DNA from: Raineya sp964654605
GTDB lineage: Bacteria; Bacteroidota; Bacteroidia; Cytophagales; Thermonemataceae
Direction of reading: 5' to 3'
Length of the DNA stretch: 61,109 nt
NCBI GenBank assembly: GCA_964654605.1
Contig: CAZZLW010000011.1
Span: 1-61,109 of the forward strand
Made by a program: the position numbers and the translations under genes
The notes under the pieces: generated by a model
The model's input: the letters and a program-made list of their open reading frames with translations, nothing else
Database searches by the model: none
Told to the model about the DNA's origin: nothing
In this document: piece after piece, positions 35,051 through 44,069 of the stretch
How positions within the stretch are numbered: the stretch's first letter is position 1
How the letters are laid out: each line of letters opens with the position of its first letter

Positions 35051-35797
35051 ATGCAAAGCATCAGCAAACATAGCAAAGAAACAATCATTTACCCCGACTC
35101 CGATGGCAAACCTATGGCAGATAACACCGAACAATTCAAATGGATTGTACTTATCAAAGAGGGTTTAGAGGCTATGTATTCCAAAAACCCTGATGTTTTT
35201 GTTGCAGGCGATTTGCTTTGGTATCCTGTGGAAGGCAAGCCTCATATCCGTAAAGCCCCTGATGTATTGGTAGCCTTCGGCAGACCGAAAGGTTACAGAG
35301 GCTCGTATAAACAATGGGAAGAGAACAACATTGCACCGCAGGTAGTTTTTGAAATCAACTCTCCAAGCAATACACCTGCCGAAATGTCTCAGAAACTTGT
35401 ATTTTACCAAAACTATGGCGTACAAGAATACTATTTCTACGACCCCGATAGCAACAAACTTTTAGTTTGGGTGCGTGAAGGCGAGCATTTCAAAGAAATA
35501 GAAAACCCAAACGACTGGCAAAGTCCCCTTATGGGTATTCGCTTTGTGCTTGATGAAAACACTATGCACATCTACCGCCCCACAGGCGAGCGTTTTGCCT
35601 CTTATACCGAAATGAGCGAATTTCTGACAGAAGCCGAAACGAAAATACAAGAAATTCAAGAGAATCTACAAAAAACACGAGAAAACCTTGAAAAAACACA
35701 AGAGAACCTTGAAAAAACACAAGAAGAAAAAAGTCTGCTTGCCCAAAAACTCAAAGAATTAGGCATAAACCCTGAAGATATTCTCAGAAAAGCGTAG
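35051..35797 (+). CDS. Uma2-family (PD-(D/E)XK-like) protein with coiled-coil tail
   Basis: This protein has 248 residues. The N-terminal 165 residues match the Uma2/DUF820 restriction-endonuclease-like fold, with the core acidic residues in RKAPDVLV, then QVVFEINSPSN and a QEYYFYDP strand. The usual catalytic Lys of the ExK motif appears to be replaced, since EIxS is followed by PSN. The last 60 residues are a coiled coil of near-identical repeats (NLEKTQE units), visible as a tandem repeat in the DNA at 35656-35730. The family is abundant in filamentous Bacteroidota and cyanobacteria and is of uncertain function. Two more members lie at 59.8-61.0 kb. Confidence 0.8.
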   Translation: MQSISKHSKETIIYPDSDGKPMADNTEQFKWIVLIKEGLEAMYSKNPDVFVAGDLLWYPVEGKPHIRKAPDVLVAFGRPKGYRGSYKQWEENNIAPQVVFEINSPSNTPAEMSQKLVFYQNYGVQEYYFYDPDSNKLLVWVREGEHFKEIENPNDWQSPLMGIRFVLDENTMHIYRPTGERFASYTEMSEFLTEAETKIQEIQENLQKTRENLEKTQENLEKTQEEKSLLAQKLKELGINPEDILRKA

Positions 35798-35822
35798 ATT
35801 TGCAAGCCATTTGCAGAATCTT

Positions 35823-36848
35823 ATGTTTTACAAAATTTTACGTTTTTTTCTTTTTCTGATGTCTGCCGAAAAGGCTCATTACTTTACATTCAGCTTGCTC
35901 AAAACGCTTTTTCGTTTCAAACTTATTAGAATTTTTTTTCGCCGAATTTATCATTACGAAAGCCCCCAATTGGCTCGGCAAGTAGCAGGTATCACCTTCC
36001 CTAACCCTGTGGGGCTGGCGGCAGGTTTTGATAAAAACGCTATTGCCATTGATGAGCTGGCTATTTTTGGCTTTGGTTTCATAGAAATAGGAACGCTTAC
36101 CCCTCGCCCTCAAAGTGGCAACCCCCTACCCCGTTTGTTTCGGCTCAAAAAAGATAAAGCCATTATCAACCGAATGGGCTTCAACAACGACGGCGTAGTG
36201 AAAGCTATTGAAAATCTCAAAAAACGCCAATCCAAAGTAATTGTAGGAGGCAATATTGGCAAAAACAAAGATACCCCCAACGAAAAAGCTCTGGACGATT
36301 ACCTTTTCTGTTTTGAAAATCTATTTGCTTATGTAGATTATTTTGTGGTAAATGTTAGTTCGCCGAATACGCCTAATTTGCGTGCCTTGCAAGAAAAAGA
36401 ACCTTTGAAGCAAATTTTACTTGCTCTACAAACCCAAAATAAACAAAAAAATAATCCCAAACCTATTTTCCTTAAAATAGCTCCCGACCTTTCGGAAAGC
36501 CAGCTTGATGATATTGTGGAGATTGTACTTGAAACACAAATTGCAGGTGTGATAGCTACCAACACTACCATTAGCAGAGAAAATTTGCAAAGTGAGCCTG
36601 AATTATGCAAAGAAACAGGCGGCTTGAGCGGCAAACCTCTACAAAAACGCTCTACACAGGTAATTGCTTACCTTGCTCAAAAAGCACAGAAGCGTTTTGC
36701 TATTATTGGTGTGGGGGGAATTTTCTCGCCACAAGATGCTCTTGAAAAAATCCACGCAGGTGCCGACCTTATCCAACTCTATACAGGACTCGTGTATGAA
36801 GGTGTAAGTTTGGTTAGGAAAATCAAGATGTTTTTAGCGAAAAACTAA
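35823..36848 (+). CDS. pyrD: Quinone-dependent dihydroorotate dehydrogenase PyrD (class 2)
   Basis: PyrD oxidises dihydroorotate to orotate in pyrimidine synthesis and passes electrons to quinone. The N-terminal hydrophobic helices (FYKILRFFLFLMSAEKAHYF) give membrane association and mark class 2. The FMN barrel shows NPVGLAAGFDKNA, GTLTPRPQSGN, the catalytic Ser in NVSSPNTPNLR, TNTTISRE, and GVGGIFS...GADLIQLYTG. The start ATG is the fourth in-frame codon after a TTG that lies close to the preceding stop. The length of 341 is normal. Confidence 0.94.
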   Translation: MFYKILRFFLFLMSAEKAHYFTFSLLKTLFRFKLIRIFFRRIYHYESPQLARQVAGITFPNPVGLAAGFDKNAIAIDELAIFGFGFIEIGTLTPRPQSGNPLPRLFRLKKDKAIINRMGFNNDGVVKAIENLKKRQSKVIVGGNIGKNKDTPNEKALDDYLFCFENLFAYVDYFVVNVSSPNTPNLRALQEKEPLKQILLALQTQNKQKNNPKPIFLKIAPDLSESQLDDIVEIVLETQIAGVIATNTTISRENLQSEPELCKETGGLSGKPLQKRSTQVIAYLAQKAQKRFAIIGVGGIFSPQDALEKIHAGADLIQLYTGLVYEGVSLVRKIKMFLAKN

Positions 36849-37378
36849 ACTAACATTCTCGCATTTATACAAGAAAATATTTGAATAGTGCAATTTTTGA
36901 AAAAAGTTTGTACTTGCTTTAGTATTGCACCAAGAAATTTTTGAGCTCAAAATTTCGAGTTTTATTGTTCCACTTTTAAATATTGTAATTATGCTAAAAT
37001 TTAACGTGAATTATAAGCCTAACTTATTGTTTTCAAGGGATTTACTTAGTCGTCACTTAAACATCCCGTTTAGAAATAATTATAGAACGACAATAGAAAT
37101 TTCCTTCCAAAAAAGAGAATTTTAGGCTGATCTTTACTGGCTTCAAGCGATGATGTCGCTTTGAGCGACACAATCGCTTTCTACCTGGGAGTGCGTATAT
37201 CACAATTTTTTTGTTATTTTGCTTAATTATCTTGCACATCTTTTAGCATTTTTTTACAATTATGCTTTTGATTAACTATCTAATAGCTACTTTTTAAGGG
37301 ACGACTAAGTAAAAAGAAAAAATATAGGAAATACGACTATATTGAGCAGTTTCACACCATAATTACACCTTAAAAAGC
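36849..37378. other. Intergenic region with a MITE-like element, 530 bp
   Basis: From 36849 to about 37000 the DNA is AT-rich with no gene. At 37003-37017, AACGTGAATTATAAG differs by one base from the left end of the second MITE-like element near 57.15 kb. The 255-bp element described separately occupies 37050-37304. The short open frames here cross its boundary and have no protein support. Confidence 0.5.
37050..37304. mobile_element. MITE-like element A, copy 1 (diverged)
   Basis: It has the same 255-bp length as copy 2 at 50433-50687 and is clearly alignable over most of it, including a shared stretch around TGCGTATATCACAA. The right end ACTTTTTAAGGGACGA is intact; the left end (TCGTCACTTAAACATC) has several changes. 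The inner hairpin at 37146-37178 has three mismatched positions. The flanks TTACTTAG and CTAAGTAA are inverted, extending the palindromic ends. There is no room for a transposase, so it is non-autonomous. Confidence 0.75.
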
Positions 37379-38137
37379 CTATAAGTCAATCTCCACCATT
37401 GTAGGGCAATGGTCTGAATGATATGCTTGTGAAAGGATAAATGCCTTTTGTAGAGCGGGTAAAAGGGGCTTAGAAATCATTTGGTAATCAATACGCCAGC
37501 CTAAATTCTTGGCTCGGGCATTGCTACGCATACTCCACCAAGTATAATGATGCGGCTCAGGGTTTAGATGGCGAAAGGTATCAATGAAGCCTAAATTCAA
37601 AAATTCTGTAAGCCAAGCCCGCTCTTCAGGCAGAAAGCCTGTACTATTAGCATTCGCTTTGGGATTGTGAATATCAATCGCCTGATGACAAATATTAAAA
37701 TCGCCACAGATTATCAAGTTTTGGTGAGTTTTGGGCTTTATCCATTCATAAAAATCTGCTAAAAACTGCATTTTGATAGCCTGCCTTTCCTCCCCACTTG
37801 AACCCGAAGGAAAATACACGCTCATCAGCGTAAAACTATCAAAATGAGCTTGTAAAATTCTTCCTTCTTGGTCGTAAAGCTCTTTACCACAGCCTTTTTC
37901 AATGGCATTTGCCTCTTTTTTGCTCAAAATAGCAACTCCACTATACCCCGCCTTGCTTGCAGGGAAAAGATAACAATGATAACCCAAATTTTCAAAAATC
38001 ATATATGGAAACTGCTCAGCATCAATTTTTATTTCCTGCAAACAAAGCACATCGGGGCTGGCGGCTTTGAGCCATTCGGCAAAACCTTTTCGCAAAGCGG
38101 CACGAATACCATTTACATTGTAGGAAATGATTTTCAT
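37379..38137 (-). CDS. xth: Exodeoxyribonuclease III (Xth/ExoA family AP endonuclease)
   Basis: This 252-residue endonuclease/exonuclease/phosphatase-fold enzyme repairs abasic sites. Motifs are ISYNVNGIRAA at the N-terminus, LCLQEIKID with the metal-binding Glu, VYFPSGS with the catalytic Tyr region, GDFNICH, and SDHCPTMVEIDL at the end. GFLPEERAWL and HYTWWSM match the ExoA DNA-binding loops. It starts 17 bases after the stop of the CorC-type gene on the same strand, so the two are probably one operon. Confidence 0.94.
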   Translation of the reverse strand: MKIISYNVNGIRAALRKGFAEWLKAASPDVLCLQEIKIDAEQFPYMIFENLGYHCYLFPASKAGYSGVAILSKKEANAIEKGCGKELYDQEGRILQAHFDSFTLMSVYFPSGSSGEERQAIKMQFLADFYEWIKPKTHQNLIICGDFNICHQAIDIHNPKANANSTGFLPEERAWLTEFLNLGFIDTFRHLNPEPHHYTWWSMRSNARAKNLGWRIDYQMISKPLLPALQKAFILSQAYHSDHCPTMVEIDL

Positions 38138-38154
38138 AGAAAAGTTTAGAGGGG

Positions 38155-39477
38155 CTATTCAAAATTGATGGCGGGTTTTTCTTCACGTACAGGCTCTACA
38201 AGTTTGAGCAGTACGCTTTCAATTGCATTATTTTCTTTGTGTAAAATCTTGAAAATATAATGCTCGCTTTGCCACTCTTCGTTTTCTTGGGGTATGTTGC
38301 CAAAAACTTCATTGATAAAACCTGCAACAGTGTCGTAATCTTCGCTAGTAGGAATCGGTTCGGGCAGAAATTTATTGACTTCATCTATACTTGCCAAGGC
38401 ATTGACAATAAATTCGTTTTCACTTTTTTGTTGTACCACGGGCATTTCGTTATCGTATTCGTCTTGAATATCACCGACAATTTCCTCTAAAATATCTTCC
38501 ATTGTTACAATACCTGCCGTACCGCCATAATCATCAAGCACTACTGCCATTTGAATACGCTTTTTCTGCATTTCACGCAAGAGCAAATTGATAGATTTTC
38601 GCTCCGAAACCTGATAAGGCTTACGCATCAGAGATTTTACGCTGACATTTGGGTTTTGAAGGTTTTTGATTACATCTTTGGCGTGCAAAATACCAATAAT
38701 ATTATCCAAAGAATCTTCATATACAGGCAAACGGGAATAGTCTTCTCGCATAATTAGTTCCAGTGCCTCTTGCAAGGTTGCATCAGACTTGATACCAACA
38801 ATTTTGGTACGAGGTGTCATTATTTGCTCGGCGAGGCGGTCATCAAATTTGAATACGTTTTCCAGCAGTTCGTGTTCGGTGGTGTTGATAGTACCGCTTT
38901 TCTTGCTTTCAGCGAGAAGCAAACGAATTTCATCTTCTGTGTGCGTGTCGTGTCCGTGTATTAGTGGCACCCCAAAAAGTTTCAAAACAAAATTAGCAAA
39001 GCCATTAAGAACCCAAATAAAAGGACGAAATAATACATAAAACGCTTGCAAAGGCATTGCCAGCAAAAGCGTAGTACGTTCAGGGTAGCGAATAGCAAGC
39101 GATTTGGGGGCAAGCTCTCCAAAAACAATGTGCAGAAATGTAATAAGTGTAAAAGCCGTAACCAGAGCTATCTGATGCAGTAGTTTCTCATCTATTTGGA
39201 TATTGAAAAGGTCTAAAATTTGGGAAATAATTTTGGCTACAACAGGCTCTCCTATCCAACCCAATGCCAAACTGGCAAGTGTAATTCCCAATTGAGTAGC
39301 CGAAAGGTAAGCATCAAGGTTATTGACAATGTGTAGGGCATTTTTAGCAAGGCGGTTGCCTGATAAAGATTTGGTTTCTACTTGGGAGGCTCGTACCTTC
39401 ACGATTGCAAACTCTGCCGCAACAAATAAGCCGTTCAGTATGACTAAAAAAATGGTAAGTAATATCTCACTGCCCAT
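38155..39477 (-). CDS. Hemolysin C/CorC-type transporter with CNNM, CBS and CorC domains
   Basis: The product has 440 residues. The N-terminal CNNM membrane domain has about four helices (MGSEILLTIFLVILNGLFVAAE onward, to about residue 190). Two CBS repeats lie at about 215-335 (LAEQIMTPRTKIVGI and DNIIGILHAKDVI), then a CorC_HlyC domain at about 350-430 ending in SVLLKL. Such proteins take part in Mg2+/Co2+ efflux or related ion handling; true hemolysin activity is not implied. The start at MGSEILL was preferred to a TTG 17 codons upstream. A TATCTTTG element (39572-39565, minus strand) may be its promoter. Confidence 0.88.
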   Translation of the reverse strand: MGSEILLTIFLVILNGLFVAAEFAIVKVRASQVETKSLSGNRLAKNALHIVNNLDAYLSATQLGITLASLALGWIGEPVVAKIISQILDLFNIQIDEKLLHQIALVTAFTLITFLHIVFGELAPKSLAIRYPERTTLLLAMPLQAFYVLFRPFIWVLNGFANFVLKLFGVPLIHGHDTHTEDEIRLLLAESKKSGTINTTEHELLENVFKFDDRLAEQIMTPRTKIVGIKSDATLQEALELIMREDYSRLPVYEDSLDNIIGILHAKDVIKNLQNPNVSVKSLMRKPYQVSERKSINLLLREMQKKRIQMAVVLDDYGGTAGIVTMEDILEEIVGDIQDEYDNEMPVVQQKSENEFIVNALASIDEVNKFLPEPIPTSEDYDTVAGFINEVFGNIPQENEEWQSEHYIFKILHKENNAIESVLLKLVEPVREEKPAINFE

Positions 39478-39620
39478 ATCAAGGTGATAAAATGAAACAA
39501 ACACGCTTTTAGCAAAACGTGCAGGCAATAGTTTGTTTGTAGGTTTAATAAATTTGCCTTATTGCAAAGATAGGTATTTTTTTAGAAATTCTTTACCTTA
39601 CGTAAGAAAATTTTGATAGG

Positions 39621-39851
39621 CTACTTTTTAGGTAAGAAATTTTTGACGACAGAAATGATAGAGGCAATCACTGCCATAGTGGTCAGCCCCAGTGTCCAGT
39701 AAGGTTGCGAGAGATTTTGTCTTTCATCAAGATATAAGCCTGCCCATACAGCCAGCCCAATGGTGGCAATCATCTGAAAAGCTATGCCCGAATACTTGGC
39801 ATAGCCTTCCAAATCTTTTTTTTCTTTGCCATCAAACTTAAAAAACTTCAT
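39621..39851 (-). CDS. atpZ: AtpZ/AtpI family ATP synthase-associated membrane protein
   Basis: This 76-residue protein has two membrane helices separated by a short polar turn (IAFQMIATIGLAVWAGLYLDE, then WTLGLTTMAVIASIISVV). The GxAFQM...GxxLDE pattern is that of AtpZ, which is thought to help Mg2+ uptake or c-ring assembly of the F-type ATP synthase. The atp structural genes are not next to it. It starts 14 bases after the stop of the PBP1A gene on the same strand and is probably co-transcribed. Confidence 0.85.
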   Translation of the reverse strand: MKFFKFDGKEKKDLEGYAKYSGIAFQMIATIGLAVWAGLYLDERQNLSQPYWTLGLTTMAVIASIISVVKNFLPKK

Positions 39852-39865
39852 AGAATTTGCTTGGC

Positions 39866-42145
39866 TTATCTTCGCTTTTTCCTTTTTTCGTCCCCTACCC
39901 TTTCAATATTGGCTTTCATTTTTGCACAATCCAATTCGTCCAAATCTAAATCAGCAGGTTTTTCAAAAGGACGAGGCTTGTAAGGAAGCGAGTTATCGTT
40001 ATAGACTTTTGTCATAAAGCGAGCAAAAGCAGGCAAAGCCAGTATCGCTCCTTGCCCTTCGTACATACTCAAAAACCTTACGGCTTTATCATCACCACCT
40101 ACCCAAACCCCTGTGATAAGGTCTTGTGTTACTCCCACATACAGGGCATCAGCTTGGTGCTGTGTTGTACCTGTTTTACCACCAATTTGAGCATTATTTT
40201 TCCATAAAGCAGGATAAGCACGTAAAAAAGATGATGTTCCTCCCTTTTCTGTACCTGCCATTAGCATATCTAGCATCATATACGCCTTTTTTTCACTCAT
40301 TACCTCCCGAATTTCGGGTACAAACTCTTCCAATACTTTTCCATTTCGGTCGGTAATTTTGGTTACCATTACAGGTCTGATGTGATAACCTTTGTTGGCA
40401 AACACCGTATAAGCCGAAAGCAGTTCGTACATAGGCATAGCGTGAGAGCCAAGACAGATAGAAGCTACACGAGGCAACTCACTTTCTACCCCCAATTCTT
40501 TGGCATATTTACGAACTTCATCTACACCAATTTCTTTGGTAAGCCCTGCGGCAACGGTATTGATAGAAAGCCCCATTGCTCGGCGAAGCGGATACATTCC
40601 TCCTGTATAGCCCCCTTCTTGCTTGGGTATCCAGCCAGGGAAAACCACAGGCACATCAGGCATTTCGTGGCAGGGTGTATAACCCACATTTACAGCGGCG
40701 GCATACACAATAGGCTTGAACGTAGAACCGGGCTGATGACGAGCCTGACGCACTTGGTCGTACTGAAAATGGCGATAGTTGATATTTCCTACCCAAGCCT
40801 TGATATGCCCTGTTTTGGGTTCTATGCTCATCATTCCAATTTGCAAGAATTTTTTGTAATGACGAATGGAATCCATTGGCGACATTAGCGTATCTTTTTC
40901 ACCTTGCCAAGTAAAAATTCTCATTGGGCGAGGTTTGTTCATCTCGTTCCAAATTGCTTTTTCGTCATTGCCATACTTAGCTTGCAAAATTTTGTAGGTA
41001 TAAGATTTTTTGGCATTTTGCTCAATATAACCAATTTTTTCCCTACCATATTCATCAACCCAGGGGTTTCTGCCAATAGCCTTCCAGTGGGCATAGAAAC
41101 GCTGTTGTTTTTCTTTCATATGCTCGGCGGCGGCTTCTTCGGCAAGAGCCTGCAAACGGCTATCAATGGTGGTATAAATTTTCAATCCTGCGGTGTAGAT
41201 AAAATCTTTGGCTTCTTTTTCGTTGTTGGCATAGCCTTTATCTATTGCCCACTTGATAACCTCTTTGAACACTTCGTTTCTGAAATAAGGGGCTATCCCT
41301 TCCGAATTGTCTTGTGGGTGATAGTCCAGACGAATAGGTTCATTTTTTGCTTTCTGAAAATCTTCGTCAGTGATAAAATTATATTGCTTCATTTGCCCAA
41401 GCACCACATTTCGGCGTTCAATACAGGCTTGTTGCTTTTGCGGATTCACGGGGTCGTACTTGGTAGGTGCTTGCAACATACCTATCAGCATAGCGGCTTC
41501 GGTAAGCGTGAGGTCGGAAGCATTTTTATTGAAATAAGTCTTTGCCGCCGATTGTATGCCAAAAGCATTTCTACCAAAAGCACACTCGTTGAGGTACATC
41601 GTAATAATTTCTTTTTTGGTATAATTTTTTTCCAAACGCACTGCTGTAATCCATTCTTTGAACTTGATGATACCCAAGCCCAAATAAGGTATTTTGGCAA
41701 GCGGACCACGATTTTCTTTGGCACGTGTATCAAAAAGGTTTTTGGCAAGTTGTTGGGTAAGCGTACTACCTCCTCCTGCACCGCCCATTTTGGTAAGCAC
41801 CCTTGCCAGAGCTTTGGCATCAATGCCGGCGTGTTGTTCAAAGCGTATATCTTCGGTAGCTATCAAGGCGTTGATAACGTAAGGCGAGATTTCTTCAAAG
41901 TCCAGCGGCTGTCTATCTACGGTAAAATACTTTCCCATCAGTTTGCCATCGGCACTATACACTTCGGAGGCTTGTTCGCTTTTAGGATTTTCAAGAGCTT
42001 TCAGACTGGGCATTTCACCAAATAAACCCATAAAATTGATAGCAATAGCCCAAATAAACAACGCAATAAACGTTACCCCCAAAAAAAAGCCATACCACAC
42101 CCAACGGATTGCACGGCGGTATTTTCCTTTTTCAAATTTTATCAT
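39866..42145 (-). CDS. Bifunctional penicillin-binding protein 1A (glycosyltransferase/transpeptidase)
   Basis: This class A PBP polymerises and cross-links peptidoglycan. A short cytoplasmic tail and one membrane helix (about residues 15-40) are followed by a GT51 domain with the catalytic Glu in IATEDIRFEQH, GGSTLTQQLAKNLF and the YLNECAFGRNAFGIQSA signature. The transpeptidase domain has SxxK (STFK), SxN (SIN in GLSINTVA) and KTG (GGKTGTT). The start MIKFEKGK gives 759 residues; a longer frame adds a 33-residue Lys/Asn-rich leader unlike the family. It is divergent from the 575-residue unknown gene. Confidence 0.94.
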   Translation of the reverse strand: MIKFEKGKYRRAIRWVWYGFFLGVTFIALFIWAIAINFMGLFGEMPSLKALENPKSEQASEVYSADGKLMGKYFTVDRQPLDFEEISPYVINALIATEDIRFEQHAGIDAKALARVLTKMGGAGGGSTLTQQLAKNLFDTRAKENRGPLAKIPYLGLGIIKFKEWITAVRLEKNYTKKEIITMYLNECAFGRNAFGIQSAAKTYFNKNASDLTLTEAAMLIGMLQAPTKYDPVNPQKQQACIERRNVVLGQMKQYNFITDEDFQKAKNEPIRLDYHPQDNSEGIAPYFRNEVFKEVIKWAIDKGYANNEKEAKDFIYTAGLKIYTTIDSRLQALAEEAAAEHMKEKQQRFYAHWKAIGRNPWVDEYGREKIGYIEQNAKKSYTYKILQAKYGNDEKAIWNEMNKPRPMRIFTWQGEKDTLMSPMDSIRHYKKFLQIGMMSIEPKTGHIKAWVGNINYRHFQYDQVRQARHQPGSTFKPIVYAAAVNVGYTPCHEMPDVPVVFPGWIPKQEGGYTGGMYPLRRAMGLSINTVAAGLTKEIGVDEVRKYAKELGVESELPRVASICLGSHAMPMYELLSAYTVFANKGYHIRPVMVTKITDRNGKVLEEFVPEIREVMSEKKAYMMLDMLMAGTEKGGTSSFLRAYPALWKNNAQIGGKTGTTQHQADALYVGVTQDLITGVWVGGDDKAVRFLSMYEGQGAILALPAFARFMTKVYNDNSLPYKPRPFEKPADLDLDELDCAKMKANIERVGDEKRKKRR

Positions 42146-42250
42146 TTGGCTTAAAAATTTATGCAAATTTACAACAAATTGTAAGCGAATAGTTGTTTTT
42201 TTATTGATTTTTTTTGAAATTGTTACCGCAAAATTTATGCTCAATTTTTT

Positions 42251-43978
42251 ATGGAATATTTGGAGTTTTCAAAATATCGCGATAGCCAAGCCTTTCAAGA
42301 GGCAATGCGTATCAAAGAATTAGAAACCATCATTCGCCTTTGTGATGAACTCAAAAGCCTCAATAGCGATATAAATCCTTTCATTTATTTCCGAAAGGCA
42401 CAGGCTCTCTTTGGTTTGGGCAAAGAAGAAGAGGGAATGAAAGTGTTGCAGATAGCCCAAGAAATTTTTACTGAAAACTATGGTAGCGTAGAGCAAGCTC
42501 ACTCTTGGAACAAAGATATAACCGAACTTTACTTAAAAATCTTAACCGAACAAGCCAAACGCTCTCTGACACAACCTGCCAAAAGCCTTTGGCTCTACAA
42601 CGAGGCTTACCAACTCACCAAAGAGCCCGAACAACGCTACGAACTCAAACAAAAACGTCATCAAGCCTATCTGGATTTGGTGCATAGCAACTATTCTTTG
42701 AAAAAATTTGCCTACATTGAAGAGGAACTACCCTCGCAAGAACCCTTCTGGATTACCCCCTTGCTCACACAAGATACAGGCAATATCAACCTGATAGGTG
42801 GAGCAGTACGGAAAGGCTCTTTTTGGGTAGCTCACCCCTACCGTAAGCGTGTATATTACCATTTTTCAGATGCCGAACAACTGCTTTTTAACGATTATTT
42901 GCAAGAATTTATCCAACTCGTACAGCATCTGGGAGCAAAAGAAATTGTATTGGAATACATCAACGAAAGACAGCAAGAAGGTACTTTAGACCCTGCCGCC
43001 GAAAAGCTCCCTGATGATGTTAGCGGTAGCTCTCGGAAAGCCTCTGTTACAAGCATTACACATCAATTTAGCCCCTCGCAAAAGGCTCACATACCCACAC
43101 ATTTGGTTTGGCTTGCAGGGCAAAGCGAGTGGCAAAATCTTATTGCCGAACGCACACAAGGCTCACTGACCTCTTTTGAAACATTTTTTAGCTCTAAAAA
43201 TCTCCTGCAAATTTCAGAAGCAGAATTAGAAGATGTGCAAGAAGAGCTAAATGAACTTGTAAGTGCCTTTCAAAATGTAGGAAAAGTAGAAAGTGTAAAA
43301 AAACGCCGCAATAAACGCATTTCTCGCATTACCGAAAATGTAGGAATTTCTCTACAAAATGTTTGGCAAACGGTAGAATGTAAGATAAAAGTTATTTTTG
43401 CTCCATTAGAAGAGCTCAAGCAGGAAATCAATTTACAAACACTACCACTGGTAGATATTGATTTGCCCGAACCCTCGGCAGAAAATCGTAAAATGAAAGC
43501 TGTTGATGTTTCAAAAATTGTAACCGAAGTAGTTGAAAAAATACAAGTAAATACAGAAACGCAAAAACCCATTTCTGCCAAAGAAACTCGCCTCACCACA
43601 CCCGCCGAAGAGGAAACAGCTTACGATAAATGGAAAAAAATGGTTGCAGAAACACAAAAAGAGCAAAAAATAGAAATTAGTGAAACAGAAAAAGATTTGA
43701 GCAAAAATAGGCGTGATGAGCAATCTGCCGAAGAAGAAATAAAAACACAGCCCGAAAAAATACAAGAAAACCCAACTTCCGAACTTAAAACAGAAGAAAG
43801 AGATAGCGATGGCTTCACCAAAGATGAGCGTTTCTATTATGAAATGTTGCAACACGCCTATCAAGATGGCTATATTTCGGAAGATGTACGCAAAGTATTA
43901 GAACGCCGCCGCCAACGTTTCAAAATTTCCGAAGAACGTGCCGCCGAAATAGAAAGAATGATGCTGGAAAAAAAATAA
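42251..43978 (+). CDS. Unknown 575-residue protein, TPR-like N-terminus and charged C-terminal helical module
   Basis: I do not recognise this family. Residues 1 to about 130 look like TPR-type helical repeats (YFRKAQALFGLGKEEEGMKVL). A central globular part follows, with GGAVRKGSFWVAHPYRKRVYY and LGAKEIVLEYINE near 180-245. Residues about 430-520 are low-complexity and rich in Glu, Lys and Thr. The last 50 form a compact helical module (DERFYYEMLQHAYQDGYISEDVRKVLERRR...ISEERAAEIE) that resembles short EF-hand- or TerB-like modules found at the ends of varied bacterial proteins. There is no signal peptide or membrane helix. The gene ends 1.1 kb from the predicted origin and is closed by a strong bidirectional hairpin. 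Confidence 0.6.
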   Translation: MEYLEFSKYRDSQAFQEAMRIKELETIIRLCDELKSLNSDINPFIYFRKAQALFGLGKEEEGMKVLQIAQEIFTENYGSVEQAHSWNKDITELYLKILTEQAKRSLTQPAKSLWLYNEAYQLTKEPEQRYELKQKRHQAYLDLVHSNYSLKKFAYIEEELPSQEPFWITPLLTQDTGNINLIGGAVRKGSFWVAHPYRKRVYYHFSDAEQLLFNDYLQEFIQLVQHLGAKEIVLEYINERQQEGTLDPAAEKLPDDVSGSSRKASVTSITHQFSPSQKAHIPTHLVWLAGQSEWQNLIAERTQGSLTSFETFFSSKNLLQISEAELEDVQEELNELVSAFQNVGKVESVKKRRNKRISRITENVGISLQNVWQTVECKIKVIFAPLEELKQEINLQTLPLVDIDLPEPSAENRKMKAVDVSKIVTEVVEKIQVNTETQKPISAKETRLTTPAEEETAYDKWKKMVAETQKEQKIEISETEKDLSKNRRDEQSAEEEIKTQPEKIQENPTSELKTEERDSDGFTKDERFYYEMLQHAYQDGYISEDVRKVLERRRQRFKISEERAAEIERMMLEKK

Positions 43979-44013
43979 AAAGGCTTTGAACGTTTTAAGT
44001 TTGAATAACAAAT

Positions 44014-44054
44014 AACAAACGAGGTTGCTAATGCTAATAGTAACCTCGTTTGTT
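44014..44054. terminator. Bidirectional terminator between two convergent genes
   Basis: A 17-bp stem with one G-T pair (44014-44030 with 44038-44054) and a 7-base loop contains AACGAGGTT/AACCTCGTT. It lies between the stops at 43978 and 44070 and has A/T-rich flanks suitable for both directions. Confidence 0.85.
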
Positions 44055-44069
44055 TATCCCCAAAACTTA

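Noticed and set aside
35640..35760. The tandem DNA repeat at the end of the Uma2 gene as a mobile or regulatory repeat.
   Set aside because: It keeps frame throughout and encodes a regular coiled coil, so it is explained as coding sequence.
36925..37125. A 66-codon open frame after pyrD.
   Set aside because: It crosses the left boundary of element A and has no protein-like features.
40904..42025. A 373-codon open frame on the plus strand opposite the PBP1A gene, and similar long frames opposite other genes (for example 2082-2591, 26446-27009, 18889-19581).
   Set aside because: They are the shadow of strongly recognisable genes (PBP1A, Dcp, RecA, FecCD). Their translations are Phe/His/Cys-rich with no family features.
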